From Capra hircus (Eukaryota > Chordata > Mammalia > Artiodactyla > Bovidae), in the NCBI RefSeq assembly GCF_001704415.2, contig NC_030808.1, forward strand, positions 84,352,594-84,416,593: 64,000 nt of DNA, read 5' to 3'. The position numbers and the translations under genes are program-made. Numbering within the stretch: position 1 is the stretch's first letter; each line of letters starts with the position of its first letter. Positions 34,040 through 44,639 of the stretch are shown in pieces. The notes under the pieces were generated by a model, which saw nothing but the letters and a program-made list of their open reading frames with translations, was not told where the DNA came from and made no database searches.

Positions 34040-34790
34040 CCCTACTGTGAATCCTATTTAAACTGTTTGGGTCAGTCTGTTTTAATGAGTCGCATTCATG
34101 CTGACACATCCACGCACTTCAGACAAAGACGACTGTACCTCTAAACCCATTTAAAAATGATAGATGACTGTCAGCTTTGTGAAAGCAGCGCATGCAGTGG
34201 CTTGATAGCGCAGAGTGAAAGCAATCTACAAGTGCAAGTCTGTTTCTTTTGGCAACGGAAGGAGTTGCTAATGGATTCATCATTTTCTGTTAAGCATGAA
34301 TGTCAAACAAAAAAACATTTAGGGCTCTATTCAGCTGAATTTCCGGCTCGACGCTTGCCAGCCATGGAAGCCTTGTGACTTGGAACCCGTGCAGCCCATG
34401 CCTGATTCTTGTTTCCAAAGTTCCGCGGGGCCAGTGCCACGGAACTTGGACTTCTGCCCAGGGATCCTCCTCCTCTCTCTGGCTCCCCCTTCCCCTTTCT
34501 CCAGTCCTATGAAGCCACCAGTCAAGCTTCCTAAATGAATGCCGACTATAGAGGGGAACTGGTTGCCAACTCTTATGACTTCAGCTGACTCCGCCTCAGA
34601 ACTGCACAGGACGTTCGCTCATACCACTCAAGAAGGGATGGCAGGGTGAAGATTTCTTGTACCCAGGGTTTCGGGGACCTTTGTGTCTTGGAACTTACTG
34701 GTTGCTGTGGTCATTGCAGCTTTCTCTTTGGTGTTGTAAATATGTAACATGTTTGGTGCTCTATAATAAAAAAAAATAAATACAAAAATA
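34040..34790 (+). other. CpG-richer non-repeat block ending in polyadenylation-like signals
   Basis: This block stands out from its surroundings by more CpG (TTCCGGCTCGACGCTTGCC at about 34340, GTTCCGCGGGGCC at about 34420) and by the absence of any repeat I know. It ends with TGTAAATATGTAACATGTTTGGTGCTCTATAATAAAA, with AATAAA at 34765 and again at about 34775. It could be the terminal exon and 3' UTR of a plus-strand transcript or a conserved regulatory element. The 73-codon ORF at 34157-34378 shows no known domain. I do not assign a gene. Confidence 0.25.
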
Positions 34791-34883
34791 GTAAAAGTTA
34801 GAATGTCTGGGCTTCAGAAGTGTTCTTTGAATTAACCTTGGGAAAATTTGAACAAAAGTTCTGGCTTCAGAATGCCTTCTACT

Positions 34884-34903
34884 TTAAAAAAAAAAAAAAA
34901 AAA
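34884..34903. repeat. Poly(A) run
   Basis: A run of about 19 A after ACTTT, followed by GCAAAACAGAAAACCC. No retroposed sequence is recognisable upstream. Confidence 0.85.
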
Positions 34904-35289
34904 AGCAAAACAGAAAACCCAAAACTTTTAATTTTGTACTGGGGTTGAGCAGATTAACAAACAATGTTGAGAGACAGTCAGGTGAACAGCCAAGGAAGTC
35001 AGCCTTACATATACATGTATCCATTCTCCCCCAAACTCCCCTCCCACCCAGGCTGCCCCATAATATTGAGCAGCATTTCATGTGCTATGCAGTTAAGTTC
35101 TTGCTGGCTATCCATTTAAAATATAGCAGAGAAGACATCTACGCTTTATATCTTTGACTATAGAAGAGCTGCCTTTGAATGAGGAATCGGTTTCTTCAAT
35201 TGGGCACACAGTGGGCAGTGGTAGGAGAGTGCTGAGGCCAAACAGATCAGCAGCAACCACGCTGGCAGAGGAGAGGCGGCAGTTACACA
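34904..35289. other. Unique-looking DNA
   Basis: No recognised feature. Overlapping ORFs of 70-84 codons run on both strands. Confidence 0.35.
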
Positions 35290-35425
35290 AACCCCTCCCT
35301 TTATGTGCCAGCTCTGCTGCTAGCTGTGCAACCCCGGGCAAATCTTTAACTCCTCAGGGTCTCGGTTTCCTCAGTTGGTTGTTTAGGGGATTCAATGAGC
35401 TGACATGAGAATAAGACCGTTGAAG
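35290..35425 (+). repeat. MIR SINE
   Basis: GCCAGCTCTGCTGCTAGCTGTGCAACCCCGGGCAAATCTTTAACTCCTCAGGGTCTCGGTTTCCTCAGTTGG matches the MIR core well, then ATTCAATGAGCTGACATGAG. Confidence 0.8.
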
Positions 35426-36194
35426 TTATAAATTAACTACGCAAATGGATATTATTAATTGAACTATTTAAATTAATCCAATTAAGTAATCCATACTGAG
35501 AGGTAATGTAAGTTGGTCTGATAGGAAGAACTAGGACCGGAGATGTTAAGACACTCGGAGCCTGCCAACTCCGTTTTCTGTTCTGCGATTTTCAGAAAAA
35601 CGAATGTTCCCATTAAGCCGGAGTTGAGATGTTTGTCCCATCACTAACTGTATGAGTATACTGTACCGCAGCTTCCTACATTATTTAATCTGCGAAACTG
35701 GCCCCAGTGGCTCTCTACTCTCTAAACATCACCCTACTGCTAATCATTCCACTGTTATAACTTTACTGTTTTGCGTTTTCCAGTCATTTTCCTCTTCCTA
35801 TTGCTTATTAAAATGCAAACATACAGAAGGATAAAAGCCTCTTACTTAGCAGTAGGCACTTTAACAGGTTGTTTTAAACTGGATTAAGATACACAGTTGA
35901 TGCTAATGGGCTAGGGAAAGAAATGTGGCACCAGAACAAGGAAAGGAAGCCTTCCAATCAACTTCACCTTCTTTGCAGAGTGTCTTGTGTCCCTCTTCTG
36001 TCTAATAGTGATATTGGGAGGGAACTTGGAGTAAGTTGTGAAATGTTGCCAATATCCTGTAAATGACAGAACAGTAAATGGTTTAATGTGACATTAATGA
36101 TGATGATGACCTCAGGCTAAGACATGCAGGCAGAACTTGTAAAAGAATAAATTAGTAGTCTCCCTTGAAGATATTTTAATCTAAAACATCAACT
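35426..36194. other. Unique-looking DNA
   Basis: No recognised feature. Confidence 0.35.
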
Positions 36195-36485
36195 GTGTCC
36201 TCCCCAATGAAGCCTTCCTTGATTTCCCAAATAGACTCTATCATAGCATATACTTCAGATAAGTTTTTCTCACAATGTCATTGACCTATTTGCTTATTTG
36301 TAATGTATACATATTTACTGTGACTTGTGACTCTTTAATGTATACATATTTACTGTGACTTGTGACCTATTTGCTTATTTGTAATGTATACATATTTACT
36401 GTGACTTGTGACTCTTTTAAGTCCATATTCAATAATGCCTCACACAATGCCTAGCACAATGTAGAAACTTGGGAGATATTTACGA
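36195..36485 (+). repeat. L2 fragment carrying a local tandem duplication
   Basis: TCCTCCCCAATGAAGCCTTCCTTGATTTCCC at the start and ATAATGCCTCACACAATGCCTAGCACAATGTAGAAACTT at the end follow the L2 3' region. The middle contains a local duplication (36283-36417). Confidence 0.65.
36283..36417. repeat. Local duplication: three copies of a 31-bp core
   Basis: The core from TAATGTATACATATTTAC to CTTGTGAC occurs at 36301-36331, 36336-36366 and 36382-36412. The larger segment starting GACCTATTTGCTTATTTG occurs at 36283 and 36364, a period of 81 bp. The copies are identical by eye. Confidence 0.95.
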
Positions 36486-37540
36486 ATTTAATAGTTATAA
36501 CTTCTGGAAGATAATACAGATTCAGTTATTATTCTCCCAATGCATTGAGGACTTGGTTTACTTAGCATTCAAAATTAAAGATATATTTCAGCAGAATATT
36601 AAACTTTATAAAGGTTTAGTCACCACATGATCTAAAAAATACTTCCACTTAGGTATCAAATGGTGTTTTGTTAAAGCATTTAGCCAAATGTTATATACCC
36701 ATACCTCTTAGAGATTTAATCACATTCATCCAGCAATTATTTATGCTTACACTATTGTGTATTGGCAGAGCTACATCCCAAATGTCACATTAATCTGCAA
36801 GAAATGATCATTCTTGGAATAGATTCCTATTCCACAGGGATGGTTTCAATGAGGAATTTTCAGAATGATGAAACCAGATTTAGCTGGTAGCAATTATTGG
36901 TCCATTTCAGATGAGCTCAGCATGAAGAATAAGACTGAAGAAAGATTAAGTCTCAAATACTAAGGGACAGAAAAAAATGAAAAGCGGGACCAAAAGGGCT
37001 TGAAACGCGGGAAAGGGCCAGTTATCTGCAGGAAGCTGGTATTCTTATGTGAGATGCATGTGACCCAGTCTGGGTTAGAATGTTATCTCTATGTGATCTG
37101 CAGAATTTCTCTCTTGACTATAGCAACCTCAGAAGAGTGAATTAAAGTCTTAAGGAGAAAAATCAATAAAGAAAAAAAAAAGATAAAAGCAATATGGCTG
37201 GAGAGCATTTCTAAAACCATATAAAAGTCTCTTAAATGGCCATGGAAGACTAACCAGTATTTATAACGGTTTACAGGAATACCAATAAGAATAGATTTGT
37301 TGGCCTCCTTAAAACAGCAAAGAGATTTCTGGGTGGTTTGTGGCATTTGACTGGTCTTTGTTTCATTATACTGTGTGACACACAGAAACATGAATTGTGC
37401 AAAAGACTGCCTGTGATGACAAGAAATCTGTTGAAGTAAGTTAGGATATTACAAGTAAGTTAGGATCAGAGTAGTACTTAAGGCTTGCCCAGTGCTATTG
37501 ATGAGCTACAGTGCTCTGAGTATCTTTCCTGTGATTAGTG
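36486..37540. other. Unique-looking DNA
   Basis: No recognised repeat. AAGTAAGTTAGGAT occurs twice (37434-37447 and 37453-37466), a 19-bp-period direct repeat. The 100-codon minus ORF at 37089-37391 has no known domain. Confidence 0.4.
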
Positions 37541-37736
37541 AAGTGAAGTCGCTCAGTCGTGTCCGACTCTTTGCGATCCCATGGACTGTAGCCTACCAAG
37601 CTCCTCTGTCCATGGGACTTTCCGGGCAATAGTACTGGAGTGAATTGCCATTGCCTTCTCCAGGGGATCTTCCTGACCCAGGGATCAAACCCGGGTCTCC
37701 CACATTGTAGACAGACGCTTTACCGTCTGAGCCACC
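37541..37736 (-). mobile_element. Bov-tA SINE
   Basis: GTCGCTCAGTCGTGTCCGACTCTTTGCGATCC (body end) to GGGATCAAACCCGGGTCTCC (reverse B box) and TTTACCGTCTGAGCCACCA (reverse A box). Well preserved. Confidence 0.95.
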
Positions 37737-38344
37737 ACTTTATTCCCACACTGGGAATTTCTCTGAACTCTGTGCTGAAACAGAAAACATAGGCATTTAA
37801 TCCCAGTAATAATAACGCTTTTCTAATATATCTTTTAAAATCTGTAAAGTGATTTTTTTCTTATAATTATAAGAAGTAGAGGTCATTTCAAATATTCTCC
37901 AGGCTAATTACTTCTTAAATTAAATGTGAAAATGAAGGAACAAGGAAAAATTTGATGAAACGGAAGTGATGGATCTTTGGGAGAGATGTGTAGATTGTAT
38001 TCCTGCTAGTCAAGGAAAGGAATGCCAAATAAGATCTAAAGTTAGGGAACTGGATTTCAAAATGTTAAAGAAAGGTATACGTATGACCCTTCCCTGACCA
38101 AAGTCTAAGATCTATATGAGGAAATTATGTGATGCTACATTTATCTAATCTGGCATTAATTCATTTGTCCATTTCGGTACAATTTTTCTTGAGTTTCATA
38201 TCATGTCACAGGTACCGTTTTACTGATAAGAAGCTTTCAACTGTGAAATTCTGGCAACATAACCATGAACATTTTAAATTAGGAGGACAAAAATTGTATG
38301 CTTTGATGAAAGCCCAAAGTGAAACTTTACAGAATCCTGTAAAT
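37737..38344. other. Unique-looking DNA
   Basis: No recognised feature. A weak reverse MIR (AGGTTAAATAACTTGTGAGAGGCCCAAAGCTAGTAAGC) follows at 38345-38440. Confidence 0.4.
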
Positions 38345-38961
38345 CCTGGACTCAGGTAGGTTAAATAACTTGTGAGAGGCCCAAAGCTAGTAAGCAAAAG
38401 AGTTAAAACTCACACTTTGGCTCTGAGCTCCAAAGGAGGTGCTCTTGGCCTCAGAGCAGTGATCTCAAAATTGCTTAATCAATGCGCTCCTGAAGCTAAA
38501 TATGCCCCCATTAAGAGTGATTGCATCGTATGGTTATAATAGTTCAGAATTTTATTCCTTTTTGTCCAGTGGTGTCAGTCCCTCCCTCTTCCCCCTTACA
38601 CACACACAGACACTCACTTTTAGGCTAACTAAGGAGAGATTTTAAGTACTCCTAGCTCAAACATTGAGTGATGCTGCAACAAACCATTCTTGTAGCCCCT
38701 CTACTTTTACCTTGTGCCTTGATGATGGCCTCTTGACCTCTGTCATTTTCCCTGCATGAAATCCCACTGTCGACAGTCTGTTTGTCTCATGGTTTGTCTC
38801 CAGAATGAGAATTTGTATTACTTTAGTGGTTCTACCTCCAGGAATAATAATTTACTTTCTTTTCATTGACCACTAAGTGCTGAGCCTTTGACATATGTTG
38901 CCTCTTAATTTTGTCAACTACTCGCCAGAACTACTGTCTTTCGTGTATGTATGTGTGCGTG

Positions 38962-39034
38962 CATATGTGCTCAGTCTTTCAGTCCTGCCCCACTCTTTGG
39001 ATGCTGTGGATCGTAGCCTGCAGGCTCCTCTGTA
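38962..39034 (-). mobile_element. BovA fragment
   Basis: GTGCTCAGTCTTTCAGTCCTGCCCCACTCTTTGGATGC ... CTGCAGGCTCCTCTGT is the last 70 bp of BovA on the minus strand, cut where the BovB begins. Confidence 0.8.
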
Positions 39035-40834
39035 TAACTATACAGAAAAAGAGCTTTGTGACCCAGGTAGCCATGATGATGTCATCATTCACCTGGAGCC
39101 ATATATCCTGGAATGTGAAGAAGATAAGTGGCCTTATCTTCACTAAGGGCTTCCCTGATGGCTCAGAGGTTAAAGTGTCTGAGAGGGAGACCTGGGTTTG
39201 ATCCCTGGGTCGGGAAGATCCTCTGGAGAAGGAAATGGCAACCCACTCCAGTATTCTTGCCTGGAGAATCCCATGGACGGAGGAGCCTGCTAGGCTACAG
39301 TCCACAGGGTCGCAAGGAATCGGACATGACTGAGCGACTTCACCTTTACCTTATCTTCACTACTAACAAAGCTAGTGGAAGTGATGGAATTCCAGTTGAG
39401 CTATTTCAAATCATAAAGGATGATGCTGTGAAAGTGCTGCACTCAATATGCCAGCAAGTTTGAAAAACTCAGTGGCCACAGGACCAGAAAAAGTCAGTTT
39501 TCATTCCAATCCCAAAGAAAAGCAGATTAACAAGGCAGTTTGATCAAAGAATGTTCAAACTACTGCACAATTGCACTCATCTTTCATGCTAGCAAAGTAA
39601 TGCTCAAAATTCTCCAAGCCAGGCTTCAACAGTATGTGAATCGTGAATTTCCAGATGTTCAAGTTGGATTTAGAAAAGGCAGAGGAACCAGAGATCAAAT
39701 TGCCAACATCTGATGGATCATCGAAAAAGCAAGAGCTCAAGAAAAGCATCTATTTCTGCTTTATTGACTATGCCAAAGCCTTTGACTGTGTGGATCACAA
39801 CAAACCATGGGAAATTCTTAAAGAGGTGGGAATACCAGATCACCTTACCTACCTCTTGAGAAATCTGTATGCAGGTCAAGAAGCAACAGTTAGAACTGGA
39901 CATGGAACAGCAGACTGATTCCAAATATGGAAAGGAGTATGTCAAGGCTGTATATTGTCGCCCTGCTTATTTAACTTATATGCAGAGTACATCATGCGAA
40001 AGCCTGGGCTGGTTGAAGCACAAGCTGGAATCAAGATTGCTGGGAGAAATATCAATAACCTCAATATTCAGTTGACACCACCCTTATGGCAGAAAGTGAA
40101 GAAGAACTAAAGAGCCTCTTGATGAAAGTGAAAGAGGAGAGTGAAAGAGTTGGCTTAAAACTCAACATTCAGAAAACTAAGATCATGGCATCCATTCCCA
40201 TCTCTTCATGGCAAATAGATCTGGAAACAATGGAAACGATGACAGACTTTATTTTGGGGGGCTCCAAAATCACTGCAGATGGTGACTGCAGCCATGAAAT
40301 TGAAAGACAGTTTCTCCTTGGAAGAAAAGCGTTGACCAACCTAGACAGAGTATTAAAAAGCAGAGACATTACTTTGCTGACAACAGTCTGTCTAGTCAAA
40401 GCTACAGTTTTTCCACTAGACAAGTATAGATGTGAGAGTTGGACTATAAAGAAAGCTCAGCACCAAAGAACTGATGCTTTTGAACTGTGGTGTTGGAGAA
40501 GACTCTTGAGTCTCTTGGACTGCAAGGAGATCCAACCAGTCCATCCCAAAAGAAATCAGTCCTGAATATTCATTGGAAGGACTGATGCCGAAGCTGAAAC
40601 TCCAATACTATGGCCACCTGATGCGAACAACTGACTCGTTGGAAAAGACCCTGATGCTGAGGAAGACTGAAGGTGGGAGGAGAAGGACGACAGAGGATGA
40701 GATGGTTGGATGGCATCACCATCCAATGTGAGTTTGAGTAAAGTCGGGAGTTGGTAATGGACAGAGAAGTCAGGCGTCCTTCAGTCCATGAGGTCACAAA
40801 GAGTTGGTTATGACTGAATGACTGAATTGACTGA
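39035..40834 (+). mobile_element. BovB LINE, interrupted by Bov-tA
   Basis: Left part 39035-39145 (linker upstream of the RT: CACCTGGAGCCATATATCCTGG). It resumes at 39363 with CTAACAAAGCTAGTGG and continues through the RT to a short tail at 40834. Peptide pieces include FIDYAKAFDCVDHNKPWEILKEV at 39750-39830, stopped where TGG has become TGA near 39917. The catalytic box region reads CCTCAATATTCAGTTGACACC at about 40060, so the YADD motif is destroyed by substitution and a small deletion. Confidence 0.94.
39146..39348 (+). mobile_element. Bov-tA SINE inserted in BovB, 14-bp target-site duplication
   Basis: AGGGCTTCCCTGATGGCTCAGAGG (A-box side), GGGTTTGATCCCTGGG (B box), then a complete BovA body ending GAGCGACTTCACC. 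CCTTATCTTCACTA is at 39132-39145 and 39349-39362. Confidence 0.97.
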
Positions 40835-40905
40835 AGCTCCACTGTCCATGGGATTTTCCAGGCAACAATACTGGAGGGGGTTGTCTTTTACTACTCCAAT
40901 CATCT
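40835..40905 (-). mobile_element. BovA fragment
   Basis: AGCTCCACTGTCCATGGGATTTTCCAGGCAACAATACTGGAGGGGGTTG is an internal BovA part on the minus strand, abutting the BovB tail. Confidence 0.7.
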
Positions 40906-41107
40906 TTCATCTGCTGTCAATTACTTTGGGTATCATGGAATCTATTTAGTTTGGCTACCTCTCAGGATGCATCCTCATTACCTGCCTTCTCCAATAGTTG
41001 GCTTTGAATCTATCCCTGGTCTCCCATAGTCAGCCTTATTCCAGGGGAGAACACAGACATACCCTCCCCCCTCATGTTTTGAAATATAACTCTTTCTTGA
41101 ACTCTCT

Positions 41108-42565
41108 TTCTTCAGTTCAGTTTTTTCAGTCACTCAGTCATGTCTGACTCTTCGTGACCCCATGAATTGCAGCACGCCAGGCCTCCCTGTCCATCACCAG
41201 CTCCTGGAGTTTACCCAAACTCATGTGCATCAAGTCAGTGATGCCATCCACCCATCTCATCCTCTGTTGTCCCCTTCTCCTCCTGCCCCCAATCCCTCCC
41301 AGCATCAGAGTCTTTTCCAATGAGTCAACTCTTCGCATGAGGTGGCCAAAGTACTGGAGTTTCAGCTTCAACATCAGTCCTTCCAATGAACACCCAGGAC
41401 TGATCTCCTTTAGGATGGACTAGTTGGATCTCCTTGCAGTCCATGGGACTCTCAAGAGTCTTCTCCAACACCACAGTTCAAAAGCATCAATTATTTGGTG
41501 CTCAGCTTTCTTCACAGTCCAACTCTCATATCCATACTTGGCCACTGGAAAAACCATAGCCTTGACTAGATGGACCTTTGTTGGCAAAGTAATGTCTCTG
41601 CTTTTGAATATGCTATCTAGGCTGCTCATAACTTTCCTTCCAAGGAGTAAGCGTCTTTTAATTTCATGGCTGCAGTCACCATCTGCAGTGATTTTGGAGC
41701 CCCCCAAAATAAAGTCTGACACTGTTTCCACTGTTTCCCCATCTATTTCCCATGAAGTGATGGGACCAGGTGCCATGATCTTCGTTTTCTGAATATTGAG
41801 TTTTAAGCCAACTTTTTCACTCTCCTCTTTCACTTTCCTCAAGAGGCTCTTTAGTTCCTCTTCACTTTCTGCCATAAGGGTGGTGTCAGCTGCATATCTG
41901 AGGTTATTGGTATTTCTCGCAGCAATCTTGATTCCAGCTTGTGCTTCTTCCAGCCCAGCATTTCTCATGATGTACTCTGAATATAAGCTAAATAAGCAAG
42001 GTGACAATATACAGCCTTGACATACTCCTTTTTGTATTTGGAACCAGTCTGTGGTTCCATGTCCAGTTCTAAGTGTTGCTTCCTGACCTGCATACAGGTT
42101 TCTCAAGAGGCAGGTCAGGAGGTCTGGTATTCTTATCTCTTTCAGAATTTTCCACAGTTTATTGTGATCCACACTGTTAAAGGCTTTGGCATAGTCAATA
42201 GAACAGAAATAGATGTTTTTCTGGAACTCTCTTGCTTTTTCAATGATCCAGCAAATGTTGGCAATTTGATCTCTGGTTCCTCTCCCTTTTCTAAATCCAC
42301 CTTGAACATCTGGAAGTTCATGGTTCCCGTATTGCTGAAGCCTAGCTTGGAGAATTTTGAGCATTACTTTACTAGCATGTGAGATGAGTGTAATTGTGCG
42401 GTAGTTTGATCATTCTTTGGCATTGCTTTTCTTTGGGATTGGAATGAAAACTGACCATTTCCAGTCCTGTGGCCACTGCTGAGTTTTCCGAATTTGCTGG
42501 CATATTGAGTGCAGCACTTTCACAGCATCATCTTTCAGGATTTGAAATAGCTCAACTGGAATTCT
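41108..42565 (-). mobile_element. BovB LINE, young-looking, with 18-bp target-site duplication
   Basis: It is 5' truncated at the start of the RT domain and ends in the TTCAGTTCAG-type tail. CTCTTTCTTGAACTCTCT occurs at 41090-41107 and 42566-42583. The coding frame is unusually well kept (see the pseudogene entry). Confidence 0.96.
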
Positions 42566-42607
42566 CTCTTTCTTGAACTCTCTCAACTCTCTTTTCTTGA
42601 AAACCAT
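41113..42607 (-). pseudogene. BovB reverse transcriptase, one frame with two stops, YADD changed to YAAD
   Basis: Minus-strand segments 42607-42410, 42364-41420 and 41386-41138 share one frame. It is broken only by TGA at 42412-42410 (a cysteine codon TGC in other copies) and TAG at 41422-41420 (CAG, glutamine, in other copies). The longest uninterrupted part is 314 codons. Order of motifs: [30 protein letters not shown], the CSIDYAKAFNSVDHNKLWKILKE block, GVCQGCILSPCLF, the catalytic box at 41899-41882, then C-terminal [18 protein letters not shown] and the RRRRG-containing end. The second catalytic residue of the box is alanine (GCT, plus-strand AGC at 41888-41890) where aspartate is required for metal binding, so the enzyme would be inactive even without the stops. 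The first few codons at 42607-42566 lie in flanking DNA. Confidence 0.93.
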
Positions 42608-42616
42608 TTAGAAGAC

Positions 42617-42636
42617 TTTTTTTTTTTTTTTTTTTT
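42617..42636. repeat. Poly(T) run
   Basis: Twenty consecutive T between the two BovB copies. It could be an antisense A-tail, but no retroelement body adjoins it. Confidence 0.9.
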
Positions 42637-42654
42637 AGTCACCTCTATGGGATT

Positions 42655-42963
42655 GCACAATTGTACTCAGATGAGCCCTGGGATTTCTTTGGAGGGAATG
42701 ACGCTAAAGCTGAAACTCCAGTACTTTGGCCACGTCATGCGAAGAGTTGACTCATTGGAAAAGACTTTGATGCTGGGAGGTATTGGGGGCAGGAGGAGAA
42801 GGGGACGACAGAGGATGAGATGGTTGGATGGCATCACTGACTCGATGGACGTGAGTCTGGGTGAACTCCGGGAGTTGGTGATGGACAGGGAGGCCTGGCG
42901 TGCTGCGATTCATGGGGTCGCAAAGAGTCGGACATGACTGAGCGACTGAACTGAACTGAACTG
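42655..42963 (+). mobile_element. BovB 3' end with an unusual 5' junction and 11-bp target-site duplication
   Basis: ATGGGATTGCA is at 42647-42657 and 42964-42974. The body from 42671 is a well-preserved BovB 3' end with an 82-codon open frame ([40 protein letters not shown]...). Between duplication and body, GCACAATTGTACTCA (42655-42669) resembles an RT-region segment of BovB (GCACAATTGCACTCATC), which suggests an internal deletion at the junction. Confidence 0.93.
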
Positions 42964-43009
42964 ATGGGATTGCAAGTCAAAGTTTGTACTATGTTTCTGA
43001 TAATCTGTC

Positions 43010-43130
43010 ATGAACCTAAATTTAAGCCTTCGTTTCCTCATCTAAAGAATGAGAATGATAACATATCTCTCGATTATCATAAAGATTAAATCTCCTATAA
43101 AGACAGCACACCATACTAACAAGCAGGTCT
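43010..43130 (+). repeat. MIR fragment
   Basis: AAGCCTTCGTTTCCTCATCTAAAGAATGAGAATGATAACATATC and AAAGATTAAATCTCCTATAAAG fit the MIR core. Confidence 0.55.
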
Positions 43131-43767
43131 ACCAAATGTGAATGTAGAACTCTGGTAGGTCTAAAAGGCATTGTGTAAGGTTAAAAAAAAAAATCTTGTA
43201 AAGGGTATTCTGAGACTAATGAAAACCAACTCACCTACTTCACTAATTTACCTGTGGGTGGAGTGAGTTTCACCTTGTAGAGACCTATAAGAGTTTTGGG
43301 GCAATTGTGTTTTTTTGGTGAGGAATGGTTAAGTAGCCATTCCAAAGGGGCCTATTTTGGCTCTGATAAAATAGAATGTTCTCATTGTGACCTGGATGGA
43401 GAAGGAGAGAACATCTTTATTGACAAGGATTCTGCCCTTATTTTTCTCTGTTTTGTATTATTATACTCCATTTTCCTCCAAATGTAGTTAAATTCAAATT
43501 TGTTTTGTGGTTGTTACTTCTTTCTAATACTAGTAGTTGCTCAGTAAGTTTTGTATGAATGGGTGAATGAATGAAAATGAGCAGTGATGTTTTAAACATT
43601 AAAAATGCATTATAGAAATTTCAAAATGAGAAAGTTGAGAGAATAGTATAGTGAATTCCTATGAACCCCTCCCTATTCAGATTCAGTGGTTATCAGTTGA
43701 TGGTCAGTCTTTTCATCTCCACTTGTTTCCTTGCTTGGTTCTTTTAAAGCAAATTCAGATGTCATAT
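43131..43767. other. Unique-looking DNA
   Basis: No recognised repeat or gene. Confidence 0.35.
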
Positions 43768-43775
43768 AATTTCAA

Positions 43776-43982
43776 GTGTGTGTTAGTCATTTACTCGTGT
43801 CGATGAGACCCCCATGCATGGTATGGACTGTAGCCTGCCAGGATCCTCTGCCCATGGACTTTTCCAGGCAAGAACGCTGGAGTGGATTGCCATTTCCTTT
43901 TCCAGGGGATCTTCCAGAGCCAGGAGTTGAACCCTGGTCTCCTGTATTGTAGGCAGATTCTTTACCGCCTGAGCCTCTAGGG
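43776..43982 (-). mobile_element. Bov-tA SINE with 8-bp target-site duplication
   Basis: GTTAGTCATTTACTCGTGTC (body end) to GAGTTGAACCCTGG (reverse B box) and TTTACCGCCTGAGCC. AATTTCAA flanks it at 43768-43775 and 43983-43990. Confidence 0.93.
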
Positions 43983-43990
43983 AATTTCAA

Positions 43991-44639
43991 TATGTAAGAC
44001 AGTATCATAAGAGCATACCAAAAATTAAAATCCTTGAAATATGGTCAGTTGAAGATTTCCTGGCTGCTTTGCACATATATAGTTTGTTTAAAATAGGATA
44101 CAAATAAAGTCCACAAACTGTAATTAATTAATATATCTCAAGACTTAGTTAATTTGTAACTTCTTTCCTGTTTTTTTTTCCTTACAACTTATCTGTTAAG
44201 GTTGTTTGTCTTGTGGAGTTTTTCATTTACTTTTCTGTTCATATCCCGTTGGTATTGCTCCAAATTTTTTCTCTTCCCTCTTTTCCCCATTCATTGATAG
44301 CTTGATACAGAGGATAAATCAGATTCAGGTTTTACTCTTGTTTAATAAGAATATTTTGTCTAATATTAAACTAAGAATATTAAACTCTACTTACATCTGC
44401 ATTCCTTTTTGTTCTAGACCAACATTCCTAATTTTGGCACTAAAATAATTATTTATTTGCTTTATCCTACAATAAGCAAATAAAAAATTTAGACTAATAA
44501 TATGAAGACTAACATCAACAGTGTGGTTACTGAAACAATTTAAGTTGTGTTTGCAGTTCTTTGGTCCTTACAATGTATTCTACTGGGGTGAATATTCTAA
44601 ACACTGCGTTTTAAAGTTACCTAGCATATTTTCCTTCTG
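43991..44639. other. Unassigned AT-rich DNA
   Basis: No recognised element. It leads into the antisense L1 mosaic. Confidence 0.35.

Noticed and set aside
34157..34378. 73-codon ORF in the CpG-richer block
   Set aside because: No domain, and its length is compatible with chance. I kept only the block as a candidate element.
34330..34470. A CpG island promoter
   Set aside because: Only about 140 bp with a handful of CpGs; too short and too sparse for an island.
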